A stretch of 64,000 nucleotides of DNA from Malachius bipustulatus (lineage: Eukaryota > Arthropoda > Insecta > Coleoptera > Melyridae), in contig OU342639.1 in NCBI GenBank assembly GCA_910589415.1, positions 13,214,268-13,278,267 on the forward strand, in the 5' to 3' direction. A program made the position numbers and the translations under genes. Within the stretch, counting starts at the first letter, position 1. Each line of letters starts with the position of its first letter. This document shows positions 18,390 through 30,231 of the stretch, piece after piece. The notes beneath the pieces are model-generated. The model saw only the letters and a list, made by a program, of their open reading frames with translations, was not told the DNA's origin and did not search any database.

Positions 18390-21167
18390 CAGGGTGGGCC
18401 ACTAAGCGAGGTAAGCGGCTGTATCTCATAAACTAATGATCGTAGAGAGTTACGGTAAAAAATTTTATAGGTTAAGTGGGCAAGGGAAAATGCTGGAAAT
18501 TATTTTCAAGTTTCCAAGATGGCTGCCAGAGGGCGTTTGCACCATCTTGAATTACATAAAGCTACGTTTCTTGTGATTTTCCCCAATGAATGTAACAAAA
18601 AAGTATTTGCGTTTTAATGTTATCTTAAAGTCTAACATTTTTTATAGAAACAATTTTTCTCTATCTTTCGAAATAAAGTGGTGGGGGGTATTTGAATGTT
18701 GTTTTAAACAAATGCCTGTAACTTCGAAACGGCTTCAATGATTTGGATAAATTTGGTATAATTGGAAAGAGCATTTCTTGGGCTTTTAGGTTTCTTGTGA
18801 CAATGACAGTTGTGACCTACACGGCCGCCGATAGAGGGCGTTATCCGACATTATAACCAAAATATTGGATTTTCTCAAAAAATTTAAATGCGATGATATG
18901 ACTTTTTTTAGACTAGAAAATAGACAAATGATCAACCAATAAGCTTGCGCAAACCGCATCTTAATATCTTTTTCCTAACTCAAATTATTAAAAAAATACC
19001 AAACCAAGAAAATTCATATATCCCCATTTAAAAATGCATCGGTTGCTTTCGATAAGAAGGCAAGTAGTAGGCCATGGAAATAAAAGACAAACTCCTAACT
19101 TAAATATTGGCAAGTAACGTCAAACTTCTGTCACACACGCAGCCCACTATTATTGTTGATTGCATATAATTTGAGTACTTTTTAATCAAAATGCTTCTCA
19201 CAAAATTAAATAATGAAGCCGTTGACATGATTGCGATTTATTTTGAGTGTTTTCAAAATGTAGCTATAGCTGCAACACAGTACGCGGCACGGTATCCAGA
19301 TCGCCTTCATTACGGGAGAAGAATGTTTCCGCGCTTGGTACAGCGATTACGCGATACTGGAAGTTTTCGTTGTGCTAAACGTCGCAGGCGTCGCAATGGA
19401 AGGACCGAAGAAAATATTATCACTGTCTTGGCTTACATAGAATTTTATAGACATGTAGAAACTAGAACATTGTCTCTAGACTTGGAAATTTGTTGCACGG
19501 ACAACTGTTAGAAGTATTTTGAAAGATTATAGGTGAATAATTTTACCTTATTCCAAGTATCTTAGCACATACCCTCAAATACAAATTCAGTGTTATTCTA
19601 GTTTTAAGATTTTTTACTACTGATTATGTTGTTTTCTGCTTTTATATTACATCCTTATCACATAGTCTTGCACCAGGCGCTAAATGAACAAGGTTTCGAT
19701 AATAGATTAAATTATTGTCATAATGGATGCTAGGCATACTTGAGGAAAACGGAAATTTCTTAAAGGAAATTCTCTGGACCAACGAGGCTACCTTTAATAG
19801 TGATGGTAGAGTAAACCTTCATAATATGCATTATTGGTCCGCTGAAAATCAACGTTGGTTAAGAGAGAGAAGTGCAGCGGCAGCAGGGACGCTGGAGCCT
19901 AAATGTGTGGTGCGGTATCATTGGGGACAGAATTATTGAACCTTACTTTTTTGATCAAGCTTTAACTGGTAACCGCTTCTTAGAGTTTTTGATCAACGAC
20001 TTGCCAATTTTGTTGGAAGATGTGCCACTCGAAACTAGGAGAACTATGCTTCTGCAATTAGATGGTTGTCCGGCACATTATTCAATTAATGTCCGAAACC
20101 ATATTTACTGGATCTTTCGAGAACTGGATAGGAAGGGGAAGCCGATTTCCTTGTCCGGCAAAATCTCCCGACTTGACATGTCTTGATTTTTACTTCTGGG
20201 GACGCTTAAAAGACATTGTTTTTCAAACTCCATGCACCAACAACACGAATGGATATGGAAAACAGAATTCGAAACTCAATTCCTCAACTATCAGCGGCAG
20301 AAATCGAGGCTGCGGTTCTGCTGACTCAAGAAAGACTGGAACAATGTGTGGAATATGACGGAAGGCAATTTGAACACAGAAGGCATTAATCTTTTTTCAA
20401 AATGGGTCCTTTTCAGGACCACAACTTTATTTAAAAAGTAAATAGTTACGAAAACGCGTGAGGAGTTTGGCTTTTGTTTCCATGGCCTACTAATTGCCTT
20501 CTTATCGAAAGCGACCGATGCATTTTTAAATGGGGATATATGAATTTTGTTGGTTTGGTATTTTTTAAATAATTTGAGTTAGGACAAATATATTAAGATG
20601 CGGTTTGAGCAAGCTTATTGGTTAATCATTTGTCTATTTTCTAGTCTAAAAAAAGTCATATCATTGCATTTAAATTTTTTGAGAAAATCCAATATTTTGG
20701 TTATAATGTCGAATAATGCCCTCTATCGGCGGCCGTGTAGGTCACAACTGTCATTGTCACAAGAAACCTAAAAGCGCAAGAAATGCTCTTTCCAATTATA
20801 CCAAATTTATCCAAATCATTGAAGCTGTTTCGAAGTTACAGGCATTTATTTAAAACAACATTCAAATACCCCCCACCACTTTATTTCGAAAGATAGAGAA
20901 AAATTGTTTTTATAAAAAATGTTAGACTTTAAGATAACATTAAAACGCAAATACTTTTTTGTTACATTCATTGGGGAAAATCACAAGAAACGTAACTTTA
21001 TGTAATTCAAGATGGTGCAAACGCCCTCTGGCAGCCATCTTGGAAACTTGAAAATAATTTCCAGCATTTTCCTTTGCCCACTTAACCTATAAAATTTTTT
21101 ACCGTAACTCTCTACGATCATTAGTTTCTGAGATACAGCCGCTTACCTCGCTTATTGGCCCACCCTG
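18390..21167 (+). mobile_element. TA-flanked DNA transposon with about 700-bp inverted ends
   Basis: It begins CAGGGTGGGCCACTAAGCG and ends CGCTTATTGGCCCACCCTG, with TA on both sides (18388-18389, 21168-21169). The left arm 18390 to about 19095 is nearly the reverse complement of about 20450-21167; mismatches are scattered and few. Between them is a broken transposase. TA duplication and the transposase type put it in the Tc1/mariner (IS630) superfamily. Removing it joins two halves of an older foldback element. The long ends resemble those of the foldback MITEs elsewhere in the window, which begin CAGGGTG as well. Confidence 0.85.
19191..20396 (+). pseudogene. Tc1/mariner-like transposase with N-terminal HTH, broken
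   Basis: The ATG at 19191 opens a helix-turn-helix N-terminus (EAVDMIAIYFECFQNVAIAA..YAARYPDR) with a basic linker RRRRRNGRTEENI, like DUF4817-type insect transposases. Frameshifts follow. The DDE part reads EILWTNEATFNSDG (about 19770), VWCGIIGDRIIEPYFF (about 19905), LQLDGCPAHYS (about 20056-20088) and SPDLTCLDFYFWGRLK (about 20168-20208). The first catalytic Asp, normally in a TDEATF context, is Asn here; the other two D positions (LDGCPAH, SPDLT) are present. About 75 bp at 19590-19665 with GT...AG ends interrupts the homology, perhaps an intron or an insertion. It is not functional. Confidence 0.8.
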
Positions 21168-21169
21168 TA

Positions 21170-21350
21170 CATGAAAAAGTTAAAATAGGGACATGTGAGC
21201 CGTTTTTCTCTATCTTGAGCCGTTTCCGCTGTACTTACATTGTACTTACATATTTGAACTTCCAAAATGACGATTTTCACTTGTTGATAACTCTGAAACT
21301 TCTGAATTTAAACACCAAATCAATAATATGAGAGCATTCGATTAAAAAAA
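21170..21350. repeat. Right flank of the foldback MITE hosting the DNA transposon
   Basis: GAAAAAGTTAAAATAGGGAC and GTGAGCCGTTTTTCTCTAT parallel 41403-41450, and CGATTTTCACTTGTTGATAAC parallels 41500-41522. Joined to 18387 across the TA, this restores a foldback arm. Confidence 0.65.
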
Positions 21351-21431
21351 AAAAACATAAGTTTGATATACCACTGTGATATGGGACACTCTGTATAATA
21401 CTCCAAAATAATTTTAAATCATGGCCATTGT

Positions 21432-21432
<1 letters not shown>

Positions 21433-21466
<34 letters not shown>
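21433..21466. repeat. (ATA)n microsatellite, LINE 3' tail
   Basis: About 11 ATA units directly follow (on the minus strand) the LINE 3' UTR. Similar tracts end the antisense LINEs at 43758 and 51548. Confidence 0.9.
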
Positions 21467-21469
<3 letters not shown>

Positions 21470-24003
21470 CCTTTATTGCCCAACGGATGGTAACATCCAA
21501 TAACAGGACAATGTTACAATTAAAGTACATACACACAGAAACAACCAAAATCTATATCAATTCCAAACTTAATTTAAGGATTTAAATAACAAAACAATTT
21601 AACAAAACAGAAAAAATAAAATCAATACAAAAACAAAATCACTTCTGTAAGTAGATGAATCCACAAAGAAAAAACCTAATCATAGTACTCGTTCAGCGTA
21701 AGTCAATATATCCGCCAGCGAGCTTGTGTTAAGATCACAATATTCACTAATTAGATTAAAGCTAGCGGACATTAGGTAAATGGGTGATTTCGTCAGCACA
21801 TTGGATCTGGCAACCTTCATATAGAATATGGTCGAATTTCTAGAGTCAAAACTTGGTATTCGAATATTGAACTGTGAGAGCAGCTCAGGGCAGTCAATTT
21901 TGTTGCGGAAAGGAGCATAAAGAAATTTCACTGCCATCATTTTCCGCCGTTTATCTAGCAGCATGAATCCAAATCGCTCCAGCAAAAGACCATGATCACC
22001 ACCCCTAGGAGGATATATGTGGTACAAACAAAAGTTCAGTAACTTAAGAAACCTTCTCTGGACGCGCTCCAGGTCGTTAATATGACAATAGTACTGGGGC
22101 GACCAAACTAAACTACAATAATCCAGCCTTGATCTAACGTACGCATAATACAAAACTTTCAAAGAGTGTTCGCTTGTAAAATTGACACTATTTCTAGAGA
22201 TAAAGCCCAGCATTTTCAGGGCTGACTTCGTTGTGTACGCGATGTGTTCAGAGAAGGAAAGAACTTTGTCGAAGACAACACCTAAGTCTCTCATAACATC
22301 CACGCGGGTGAATGGTGTGGATCCCAATGAATATTCAAATAATATTGGACACTTTTTCCGAGTGAATGACATCACTCGACACTTATTTATATTCAAATTT
22401 ATATGATTAGACCCACATCATCGCTCAATATTATTGATGGTAGTCTGCAAGAGAAGACAGTCATTCTCGTTCTCAACCACAGAGAATACCTTCAGGTCAT
22501 CAGCAAAGAGTAACTTAGGAGTGCGAATGGTGTCCGTAATATCATTGATAAATATCAGGAATAGGAGCGGTCCCAAGTTGGAGCCCTGGGGAACACCGGA
22601 TGAAGGTGAGAAGGATGGTGAACTATAGCCATTGTATGAGACGTATTGAAATCGGTCAAGCAAGTAAGATTTGATAAGGGAGATCAATTTTGCACTAAAA
22701 CCGAATCGATCGAGTTTCACCAGTAGAAGAGAATGGTCAATTTTGTCGAAGGCCTTGGAGAAGTCTGTATAGACTACATCCACCTGTTTTTGATCGTCCA
22801 AAGCTTCGGCAACGAACTGCGTAAAGCAAGACAGATTCGTGACCGTGGATCGACCTTCGACAAATCCATGCTGGCAGGGGGAAATACTGTTTCTTATCAG
22901 TGGATAGATACGGGAATACAAGGACATCTCAAACACTTTGGCGAAGTTGTTGAGGATAGATATTGGTCTATAATTATTAACCATTGTCGAGTTCCCACTC
23001 TTCAGCACGGGACATATCCTGGCCACCTTCCAGGCGTTCGGAAAAGTACAGGTCTCCAGCGATAGGTTAAATATATATTTTAAAGGCTCAACTAGTACCT
23101 CTGAACAGTCTCTGACAAGATAGCTGGGAATTTGATCAGAACCCGGAGTAGCTTTATCTTCAGTCTCCTCACTGCCCTACGAACATCGTCGGCCGATAAC
23201 CCTGGCACATCAATAAATAGCGAATCCATTGGAGGACCGGAAAACCCATCACCGTCATCTCCATCACTAGAACTTGGTAAATAAACACTGGCAAAATAGT
23301 CAAAATATGGCTGTCACACTCCAAGCCCCGATGGTCAACCATGGAACCAGGAATTCTGGAAGTAACCCTCTTATTCTGTACATATTGCCAGAATCGTCTC
23401 GGTTCACCATTCAACTCGTTCTCAATCCTACCAACATACTCAACATGAGCGCGCCTTATTTGTGTTCTAATCGAAGCTCTAAGCTCCCTGAACTTGCCCA
23501 AGTATATTGTACTATTCATTCGTTTATAAAGACGATGATACCTGTGCTTGCGTTTAATATCTTTGATAATTTGACGGTCATACCACGGAGGGTAGAAGAC
23601 TACTTTGGGTTTCTTGCTGTATTTAGGAACAAATTGCTCAAAAATGGAATTCACAATTTGATAGAAGCAATCACAGGCATCGTTGACATCTTTTATTTAT
23701 ACAATGCAGTCCAATCCTGCATGACGAGAGAATGGTATAACTCCGGAAAATTAGCTCTTTTCTGTATCTGAACTCACCCGAATTGCACGGATAATTAGCC
23801 ACTTCTGTGGTAAAACAGTCCACCTCAATCAATAGGGACGGATGATGGTCATCCTCCGGAACGACAGAGGTAAATACTCTCTACATACTCTGCAATCCAT
23901 ACTGCCAATCACCAAATCCAAAGTGCGACCACTTATATTCCCAACATTGTTGAATTGACGGTAATTATTGTAAATTAAAAAGTTACACAATGTTAAATCT
24001 TTA
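21433..24003 (-). pseudogene. 5'-truncated LINE (Jockey/CR1-type), one of the better preserved copies
   Basis: On the minus strand: endonuclease C-terminus (GRTLDLVIGSMDCRVC, about 23890-23935), linker SILEQFVPKYSKKPKVVFYP..WYDRQ (23654 down), then after a frameshift RT with VARICPVLKSGN-type start, YRPISILNNFAKVFE, QHGFVEGRSTVTNL, VDVVYTDFSKAFDKIDH, SSGVPQGSNLGPLLF and FADD (22496-22507), and thumb/C-terminus RDLGVVFDKVLSF and SRLDYCSLVWSPQYY to 21680. Within the RT the frame is the same from 23026 to 21680 and broken only by TGA at 22418-22420. The 3' UTR ends GGGCAATAAAGGTTG followed by (TTA)n (21433-21466). Its 5' end abuts (CTA)n at about 24006. It is a close relative of the LINE at 2379-5012. 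Confidence 0.88.
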
Positions 24004-25540
24004 GCACTACTACTACTACTACTAGTTTTACTGTACTTTGTTTTGTTTTACTGGAATTAATACGTCAATGATGTAGGATTATATTTTATTTCAGAAAAAA
24101 TAATCGAAAAAGAATTACGATGCTCTACTTTGGCAATCTAAAAAAATGGAATTATAAAATAAGCTACAAGTTTTCTATGACTGAGAAAATAAAATCAGCT
24201 CATTTACGGATTTAAATTCCTAATTGAAGTGACTTCACAAGAGACAAATAATATCCTACATTAGAATTTTTCATATTTAAAACTACCGAAATTTGTGGTT
24301 CGTGACAAGGAAGCTCAATATCTTTACTTGATAAAAAAAACACTGGAGAAGAAAAATCATAGATGCTCTATGTTCAATTAGAACTCCTTAAATATTATCT
24401 GAAATACTCTGAATGAGTCGATGTGAACTGCATGAATCTGAAATTCAGAGGATAAATAATATAAATTTGTAATTATGTAAGTAATAATCGCCAGCAAAAA
24501 TCCAAATCACCCTGTATATCCTTACATATGCAAGCGCATATACACTGTCAGGTTGAAAACAAACGAATGACCGATTCCTCGAACCAATTTCGCCGAGAAT
24601 GTAATATCGAGTTCAGGGCAAAAAGAGCGACATGCCGAAAAGTAGAAGCCTATTTGGGCATCGTTGGTCCTTTGAAGAACTGGAGGACTCAATAATTATT
24701 ACCTCTTAACCACACGCAGCCAAATATGTAGCGCATTTTCCCACCAGCAAAGCATAATAATTGTCAGCGATGTCGCTGGCAATTCAGTTGCTATTTGTTA
24801 ATTTCCGTTAAATGCGAATGACAGGGAGGCGCAATGCACACCAATAAGTGAAACGAATTAACAAAAGATATGTTAGATCCTTAATTGGGCGTTAGGAAAA
24901 TAATAAGTAGAGTAGGTACAAATATATACCTAATATAGGTATTATGTTAGGTTAGGGTTAGATATAACATAGATGGCTATGCCCTATTTTAGCATCTTTT
25001 TTATTTCAATGAGCGCAATCCTTAGATAGTTTTAAAGTGAAGAAAGGACTAGATTCTCATCGTTTTAAAACAGCGATTAATTTTGATATAGTACCTATCT
25101 GAAAGTGTAGTTCATTCTCTTTCAAATGTAGCCGAAATTATTGATCAAGTCTTGGACATGGAACCGCGTTTAAAAATTTTGATTCTTAAAGAATTTTGTT
25201 TTTCCCTCGGTTTTTCCTCATTTCTAAACATCCTGGAGGTTTATAATGTAACAAGAAATTTTCTTAAACAAGAACCGCGCTATGATAGGCACAAGTTGTA
25301 TTGTAAATTGTAAGTATACATGAGATAACCAACTAGCACTATCTTTGTGAAATTACCCTATCGAACATATTGCAACGAATTTCTTAGTTCTCGCAGTTAG
25401 CTTTATTTGCAGGTTTAACTTACAATAAATAGTTTACATTTATGTTAATAATTGTAAACCAATAATAAGCAATCTTCTGGGACAACAAACAGTTAAAAAA
25501 AGCCTTCATAAGATAATAATACCTCGTCCTTCAATATACC
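24004..25540. other. Gap: (CTA)n and AT-rich non-coding DNA
   Basis: ACTACTACTACTACTACTAG lies at 24006-24025. A lone CACCCTGTA terminus at about 24511 resembles the ends of the foldback family but has no partner that I can find nearby. Otherwise nothing is recognised. Confidence 0.4.
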
Positions 25541-25869
25541 GGGTGCCGGGTGATTTTAAATCATTGAAAATTTTCAAGTGAGTTGGTATTAATGTTTGGC
25601 CTAGTGTTTGGCGCACTGTTTATTTTAAATTTTCAAATTTCTAAGCTTGTCAGATAGTCAGTAGCTTGAATAAGGTATATGGGAACCAAGGTGATCGAAA
25701 TTGAATAAATTTATTTAAAGTCTTTGGTAGTCAATTGCGCTTCCTTCTGAAATAAGTCCAACAATTCGATAAACGTGAAAAATAATAACCTAACTTTACT
25801 GTCGAGCAAAACACTTTTCTAGCCGTTGCATATTTTTGAGCGGATGTTTTGAATAGGTACTGACGAAAA

Positions 25870-26121
25870 TTGGATATGTCAAAACCAAGTTGTATAGAGA
25901 AGTTTACCGAAATGTTCCCGGAAGTAAATATTGCTTTCAATTTATTCAGTCGACACTTTGATAGAATCGTAAAAAGGTTTTTACACACTGACAGCGCTTT
26001 GAAAGACAAATGTACAGGTCTCCCTACATTGAAAACTCAGAATTTTACAAACGATATTGAAAATAGAATCCAACGAAATTCACAGAAATCAATTCGCAGA
26101 TTATCTGGTCAGTCAGGCTAG
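25870..26121 (+). pseudogene. Transposase N-terminal (HTH) fragment
   Basis: The piece RHFDRIVKRFLHTDSALKDK..GLPTL..FTNDIENRIQRNSQKSIRRLSGQSG resembles the second helix-turn-helix and linker of mariner-like or DUF4817-type transposases (family pattern R..G...D....GRP......N...I...I..NP..SIRRL). It runs into a stop at 26119-26121 and no DDE domain follows. The nearby GGGTGCCGGGTGATTTT (25543-25560) could be a degenerate terminus. Assignment is moderate. Confidence 0.5.
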
Positions 26122-26669
26122 TTCTTGCTCCTTTTGGCTTTTCTTCATGTTCAGTATAAAAAATACCCTTTGTATGCTTAAATTAGTGCAGTGGTCCTAA
26201 ATATGCTTATCTACAAAGGTGTGCATCTTGCTATAAAGACACTTAAAATGTAGTTTTCCTGGCTATAACAAATGTTTCAGATTACTGGTTTACCCCTATA
26301 TTGTAAGATATGCTGTGTTACAGGTTTTTTGGTAGTAGACCTAAATATATTTATCTCATATTCATAACACCTGTATTGCGATTTACTTTTTATACAGACC
26401 TTTACGAGGAATTTTACGACTCAATAGCAAATAGTGCTTCTATTGTGCTAAAGGGCCAGGCTGGTCTGAAGAGTGGGATTACCTGTGACATGTTTATGAC
26501 TTTTGCACAAGTTTCGCTGAAACGCACTTTTGTAACAATCTTTAGTTCACCATAAATGAAAAACGGTTATTTAATCTGTGACAAAAAACCAAATCATCCA
26601 TCCTTGCAGTGGTCCTATAATACTTACCTATAATAGTAAGATGTACTTTTATAAGGACTTAGGTAAAGT

Positions 26670-27820
26670 ACGTACGTACACCTTGTACGTACCGGCTAAA
26701 TGCCAGCAACACGGAGACAACGGCGGGCGCGCGCAGTGAGTGAGTGATGGTGGCGTTTAGTGCACGGCCGACTGGAGGCCTCGAGTTCGTCGACTGCGAC
26801 TGTCGAGTCTCGTCGACCTCGACTGTCGAGTTGAAATCAGGTGCGTTTCATAATCATACCTGCGTCTTCACCTTCTTTTCATTTCTGGAATTCGCTCAGG
26901 AAGGTCCACGCAAATACCTGTTGCGAAAATAGACATAATGGCGTCTTGAACCTACCGTTCATTATTATAAACATCATACACGTTTTTGGCTTGGTGAGTG
27001 TCGTAAAATGATTTTCTTAATTGTATTGGAATTAGACAGCTCATATTTTGTTGATACAATATGCTATTTTTAATTACAGCTTTTAAATCCGATCGAGTTT
27101 CGCTCCGCTTGTAAAATTTCGCCGATCACATTTTGATCTCATGTTATCTTGAGCACGGGACATAATTTATGTACCCTTGGCAAGCAGACTCGATCAGACC
27201 GTTCATTAATGCAAGAGTGTCTCTGATACATAATGAAATTGCAGCTTTTTCCCTGGAGGCAATTTTTCCCTGGAGGCAATTTTTCTCTGGAGGCGATTTT
27301 TTCCCTGGAGGCAATTTTTCCCTGGAGGCAATTTTTTTTCCTGGAGGCAACTGCTTTTTCCGTACCGAGCAGATTTTCCGTTCCAAGCCAGATTTTCTTT
27401 GATACCAAGGCCACCTTTCGAACCAAAGCAAGTTCCTGGAGCCAAACCTGATGATCCAGTTCACTACCACCTGGACTTGTACCTAGCACTGAAGGGCACC
27501 TGACCCGACAATTCTCATCCTCGTACTGGAGAACCATACGAAGATAAGTGCCCTTGTGAACCATCGGTATCCGATCCATTCATTCGACTAGCACCGCACG
27601 GTCTTGTTTTTTTTATTATTTGTTAACCGTGCTCAAGAGTGTAATATTAATAACTGGGATATATTTTATACTTTTCAATAAAGAGTACCTGTTGTTCTGC
27701 TGACCTGCTTGTTATTGTTGACCCTCTTAGACTAGCGACTCAACCTACGACCCTTGTTTTTTTCTGTCTCATGCTCTCAGCGACTATTTTTCCCCTCTAA
27801 GGGTTAAATAGTTCGTTTCA
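26670..27820 (+). mobile_element. LTR copy C, followed by an exact primer site
   Basis: This is homologous to LTR copies A and B. It starts within ACGTACGTACACCTTGTACG (the first bases are degenerate) and ends GTTCGTTTCA at 27820. It contains the TCGA-rich patch (26779-26833), a CCTGGAGGCAATTTTTCC minisatellite (27240-27350, about six units), AATAAA at 27679 followed by GAGTACCTGTTGTTC, and a conserved tail. Unlike A and B it is followed directly by an undamaged primer site, so it looks like a 5' LTR whose internal region has largely been lost. Confidence 0.75.
27240..27350 (+). repeat. Minisatellite inside LTR copy C
   Basis: About six units of 17-18 bp (TTTTTCCCTGGAGGCAA). The same LTR position holds a different unit in copy B (3530-3650, CCTACGGATTCAACTTTTT) and a shorter array in copy A (1500-1580). 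Confidence 0.85.
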
Positions 27821-27822
27821 AG

Positions 27823-27840
27823 TGGCGCCCAACGTGGGGC
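27823..27840 (+). promoter_or_regulatory. Primer binding site, tRNA-Lys type
   Basis: TGGCGCCCAACGTGGGGC follows LTR C by two bases and is the well-known complement of the tRNA-Lys(1,2) 3' end used by many retroelements. It is a different tRNA class from that used by the complete gypsy element at 7189. Confidence 0.85.
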
Positions 27841-28286
27841 CAGGTACGAGATAAACAATGACAATGCCTAATTGTACGAGAAGGTTATAGTTAACGGTAC
27901 AGAAAAAAAAATTTACGGTAGATAAGATAGTTTACAAGGTCTAAAAAGTTTAAAATTACAAATTTTAAAGGCAGTGAAAATTGATTTTACGGATTCTCGC
28001 ACGGCAAAGTTTATTTTAACGTTCAGCAGAGTTTCAAATAGCATGGCAATTTTGTAGCCGCTTCGCTCAGAATAGCGGGTCTTCACTTGAAACACCGAGC
28101 CTTTTGACACAATTCAATGCTTGATCGTTCTTTTCAGTGCATTTGTTAGGTTACGGTTGCACTATGAAATGTTTGTTTGGTTCCCCTTCTACATGCAACA
28201 AACTTTCTATCTTGAATCAGTTCAACGAAGTTTGGTGCCCCAAACTCTCACACGAATATGGGCTGATATTGAGACATGATTGTACC
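27841..28286. other. Possible internal leader of LTR element C, no gene
   Basis: Sequence after the primer site has no gag-like frame. GGGCCAGGTACGAGATAAAC follows the primer site and the region then becomes AT-rich. It may be untranslated leader joined to unrelated DNA. Confidence 0.35.
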
Positions 28287-28520
28287 TGGTAACGGTTATT
28301 TTTAAAGATAGATCGAAGAAGTTCAGAGCACAGCAGGTTCATAAGTCAGCGTGAGTCCTCGAGCGTGCTTTGTGTTAAAATAAAAAAATTCAACCACTTC
28401 ACATGATTCAAAAACCTCCAACACTCTCGAGACCTCACCATCAATAATACGATAATAATAGATGAAAAAGGCAAACGAATGGAACGGTGATAAAAGAACC
28501 GTTACACACCCCCTCCGTAG
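28287..28520 (-). mobile_element. Short LTR with polypurine tract (gypsy-type remnant)
   Basis: On the minus strand CTACGGAGGGGGTG (28507-28520) is a polypurine tract followed at once by TGTAACGGTTC (28506 downward). The segment ends CCGTTACCA at 28287, giving 220 bp with TGTAACGG/CCGTTAC inverted ends. A 15-bp palindrome GTCGAAATTTTCGAC (28522-28536) precedes the tract. I cannot see the rest of the element between here and 28800. Confidence 0.55.
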
Positions 28521-28989
28521 GGTCGAAATTTTCGACAGGAAAATTCCTTTTAATGAAAAATGAAAGTGGGAGCATCTCACGAGGTTGACGAGTAAGAAAA
28601 ATAGCTGATGAACAATAAATTGAAATGATTTTACATAATATAAGGAAATGGTAGTGATAATAAAAATATAGTTAAATGAATGATACTTATAAATGAAAAG
28701 ACAAACTACAAAGAAACACAAAGAATTGAATGAGAGTGATCATTAAATTTTTCTTAGAGTGTGAACCGGTGCCGTCTGTTTTTCTTCCACTCTGATGAGC
28801 CCAGCATCTGGCTACCAATTTTTTTTTTTTTGGGGGGGGTCTAGCATTGACCATTTTTCATTTATTCTTTCCATTTCATTTTAGCGTCTTTTTAAATCTC
28901 TCAGGTATTTTATAGTTATCCGGCGATTTGTGACCCTCAGGTTAGCATCCTTTCACTAGTAAGAAAGGCATTTTCTCTTCTTTTATTTT

Positions 28990-29232
28990 TCTGGCGTCTT
29001 ATTGTCTAGTGGTCTCAATTAGTGGTTTAGTGGAACATTTATTGTAGTTTTAGCCTTAGTGGCATTTTGTGTTTAGTTCCAGGACCGCGGGAGACCTACC
29101 CCACATTTGACCCCGGAGACTGCTTGGACCGGTTTTATATAACAGTCGGTACTCCGTAAACAATGCTCGCACGTCTCCCCGCAGCACCCGGCACCTTTAT
29201 GTATTCCGTAATCGCGACCCTGCCCCCTCCTT
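28990..29232 (-). mobile_element. Gypsy 3' LTR remnant with polypurine tract
   Basis: On the minus strand AAGGAGGGGGCA (29221-29232) is the polypurine tract. The LTR that follows has a TATA box (ATATAAAACC, 29131-29140) and AATAAA (29038-29043). The outer LTR end is uncertain. The tract AAGGAGGGGGCAGGG compares well with AGAAAGGGGGCAG of the complete gypsy element. Confidence 0.55.
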
Positions 29233-29237
29233 AAAAG

Positions 29238-29254
29238 CCTTTCGTCCCGAAAGG
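29238..29254 (-). promoter_or_regulatory. GGA-loop hairpin upstream of the remnant's polypurine tract
   Basis: On the minus strand CCTTTCG-GGA-CGAAAGG is a perfect 7-bp stem with the same GGA loop as 12747-12765. It lies 5 bp before the polypurine tract. Stem sequences differ between the two elements while stem pairing, loop and position are kept. Confidence 0.75.
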
Positions 29255-29880
29255 TATTCTGCTTCGGGCGATGTCGATACCAACAGGCTGGTCCATTTTT
29301 ACAAGTCGTTGTCCCATAAAAGTAGGAAAGGAAACATCATACTAGGATGTCAATACCTGTAGATTGGATCAGACCCTCCAACATACTCCTTCCAATTCGC
29401 CAATTCATACCATCTGCTCTGCAGGCCAGTTTTGGTATCGCTAGTTTCGTCTGATTCTGGACCAGTAGCACTTCTCGGATACGTCTGGGTAGGTAGTTTT
29501 TCATTGCGACTTCTCCTCGGCAATTAGATTCTTTTTAATTCACCTTATGCTCAATTTGTTGGTTTTCCCGTGGGCTGTTTCTAAATTCTGTATACTACGT
29601 CGTTGATCCTCGCCAACATTTGATACGGTTCCTCCCAAGACGACTGCAGTTCTGGAAATAATGCGTATTATGAAGCCAAGCCATGTATCCAGGTTGGTAG
29701 CCGCGTTCCTGAACCTTGATGTCTTAGATCTCCCTCATTCTGTCGCTAGCATCTTGTATGCGCGCTCGTACTTGCTCATGTATTTTAACCATCTTCTGGC
29801 GAAGCTCACTTACGCAGTCCTCCCCAGGTTTCATTTTTTGTGTTCCCCACTTGGGTTTATGAAGCATAAGACCTTGTAGT
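29255..29880 (-). pseudogene. Ty3/gypsy pol C-terminal remnant (integrase end)
   Basis: Read from 29880 down: HEQVRARIQDASDRMRE (about 29800-29735), GYQPGYMAWLHN, then PELQSSWEEPYQMLARINDV and VYRI (29584-29655), which closely parallels the GPY/F module SWGGPYTIIKRINDVVYRI of the complete pol at 12600-12660. Further down only scattered codons remain before the hairpin and polypurine tract. Multiple frameshifts are present. Order (integrase end, hairpin, polypurine tract, LTR) shows this is the 3' half of an antisense gypsy element; the upstream pol is missing. Confidence 0.75.
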
Positions 29881-29984
29881 GTCCTTGACGTATTAAATAA
29901 ACACTTATATAATATGTTTTTTTGTCTGTATTCATAATACCATGTAATCTACGTTGTGTAAATTCACGAACAGCTGTTCGCGGA

Positions 29985-30200
29985 CCCCTTGAATATTATT
30001 GTACTGTACATTTTCTGCATCATACAAAGCTCAAATACCACCATCCTTAGAGTACTGTTCTAATGTTTGGAGCTCAGCTCCTAAATATACTCTGAAATTA
30101 CGTGACTCCATTCAGGAAAGAGCCATTCACTTGATCGAGGATCCGATTTTGAATAATTTTTATTTAGTCAAAAATAAACAAAAATATTTCGCATTAACGT
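29985..30200 (+). pseudogene. LINE C-terminal fragment
   Basis: YKAQIPPSLEYCSNVWSSAPKY, TLKLRDSIQERAIHLIEDP and ILNN match the conserved end of Jockey/R1-group ORF2 proteins, the region after the RT thumb. No RT lies upstream. The match fades before the foldback remnant at 30232. Confidence 0.7.
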
Positions 30201-30231
30201 GTGTCTGGGAATGCACAGTTTTTGAAATACA

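Noticed and set aside
28323..28721. 132-codon minus-strand frame as a gene
   Set aside because: It crosses the LTR/polypurine tract boundary of a gypsy remnant and shows no domain.
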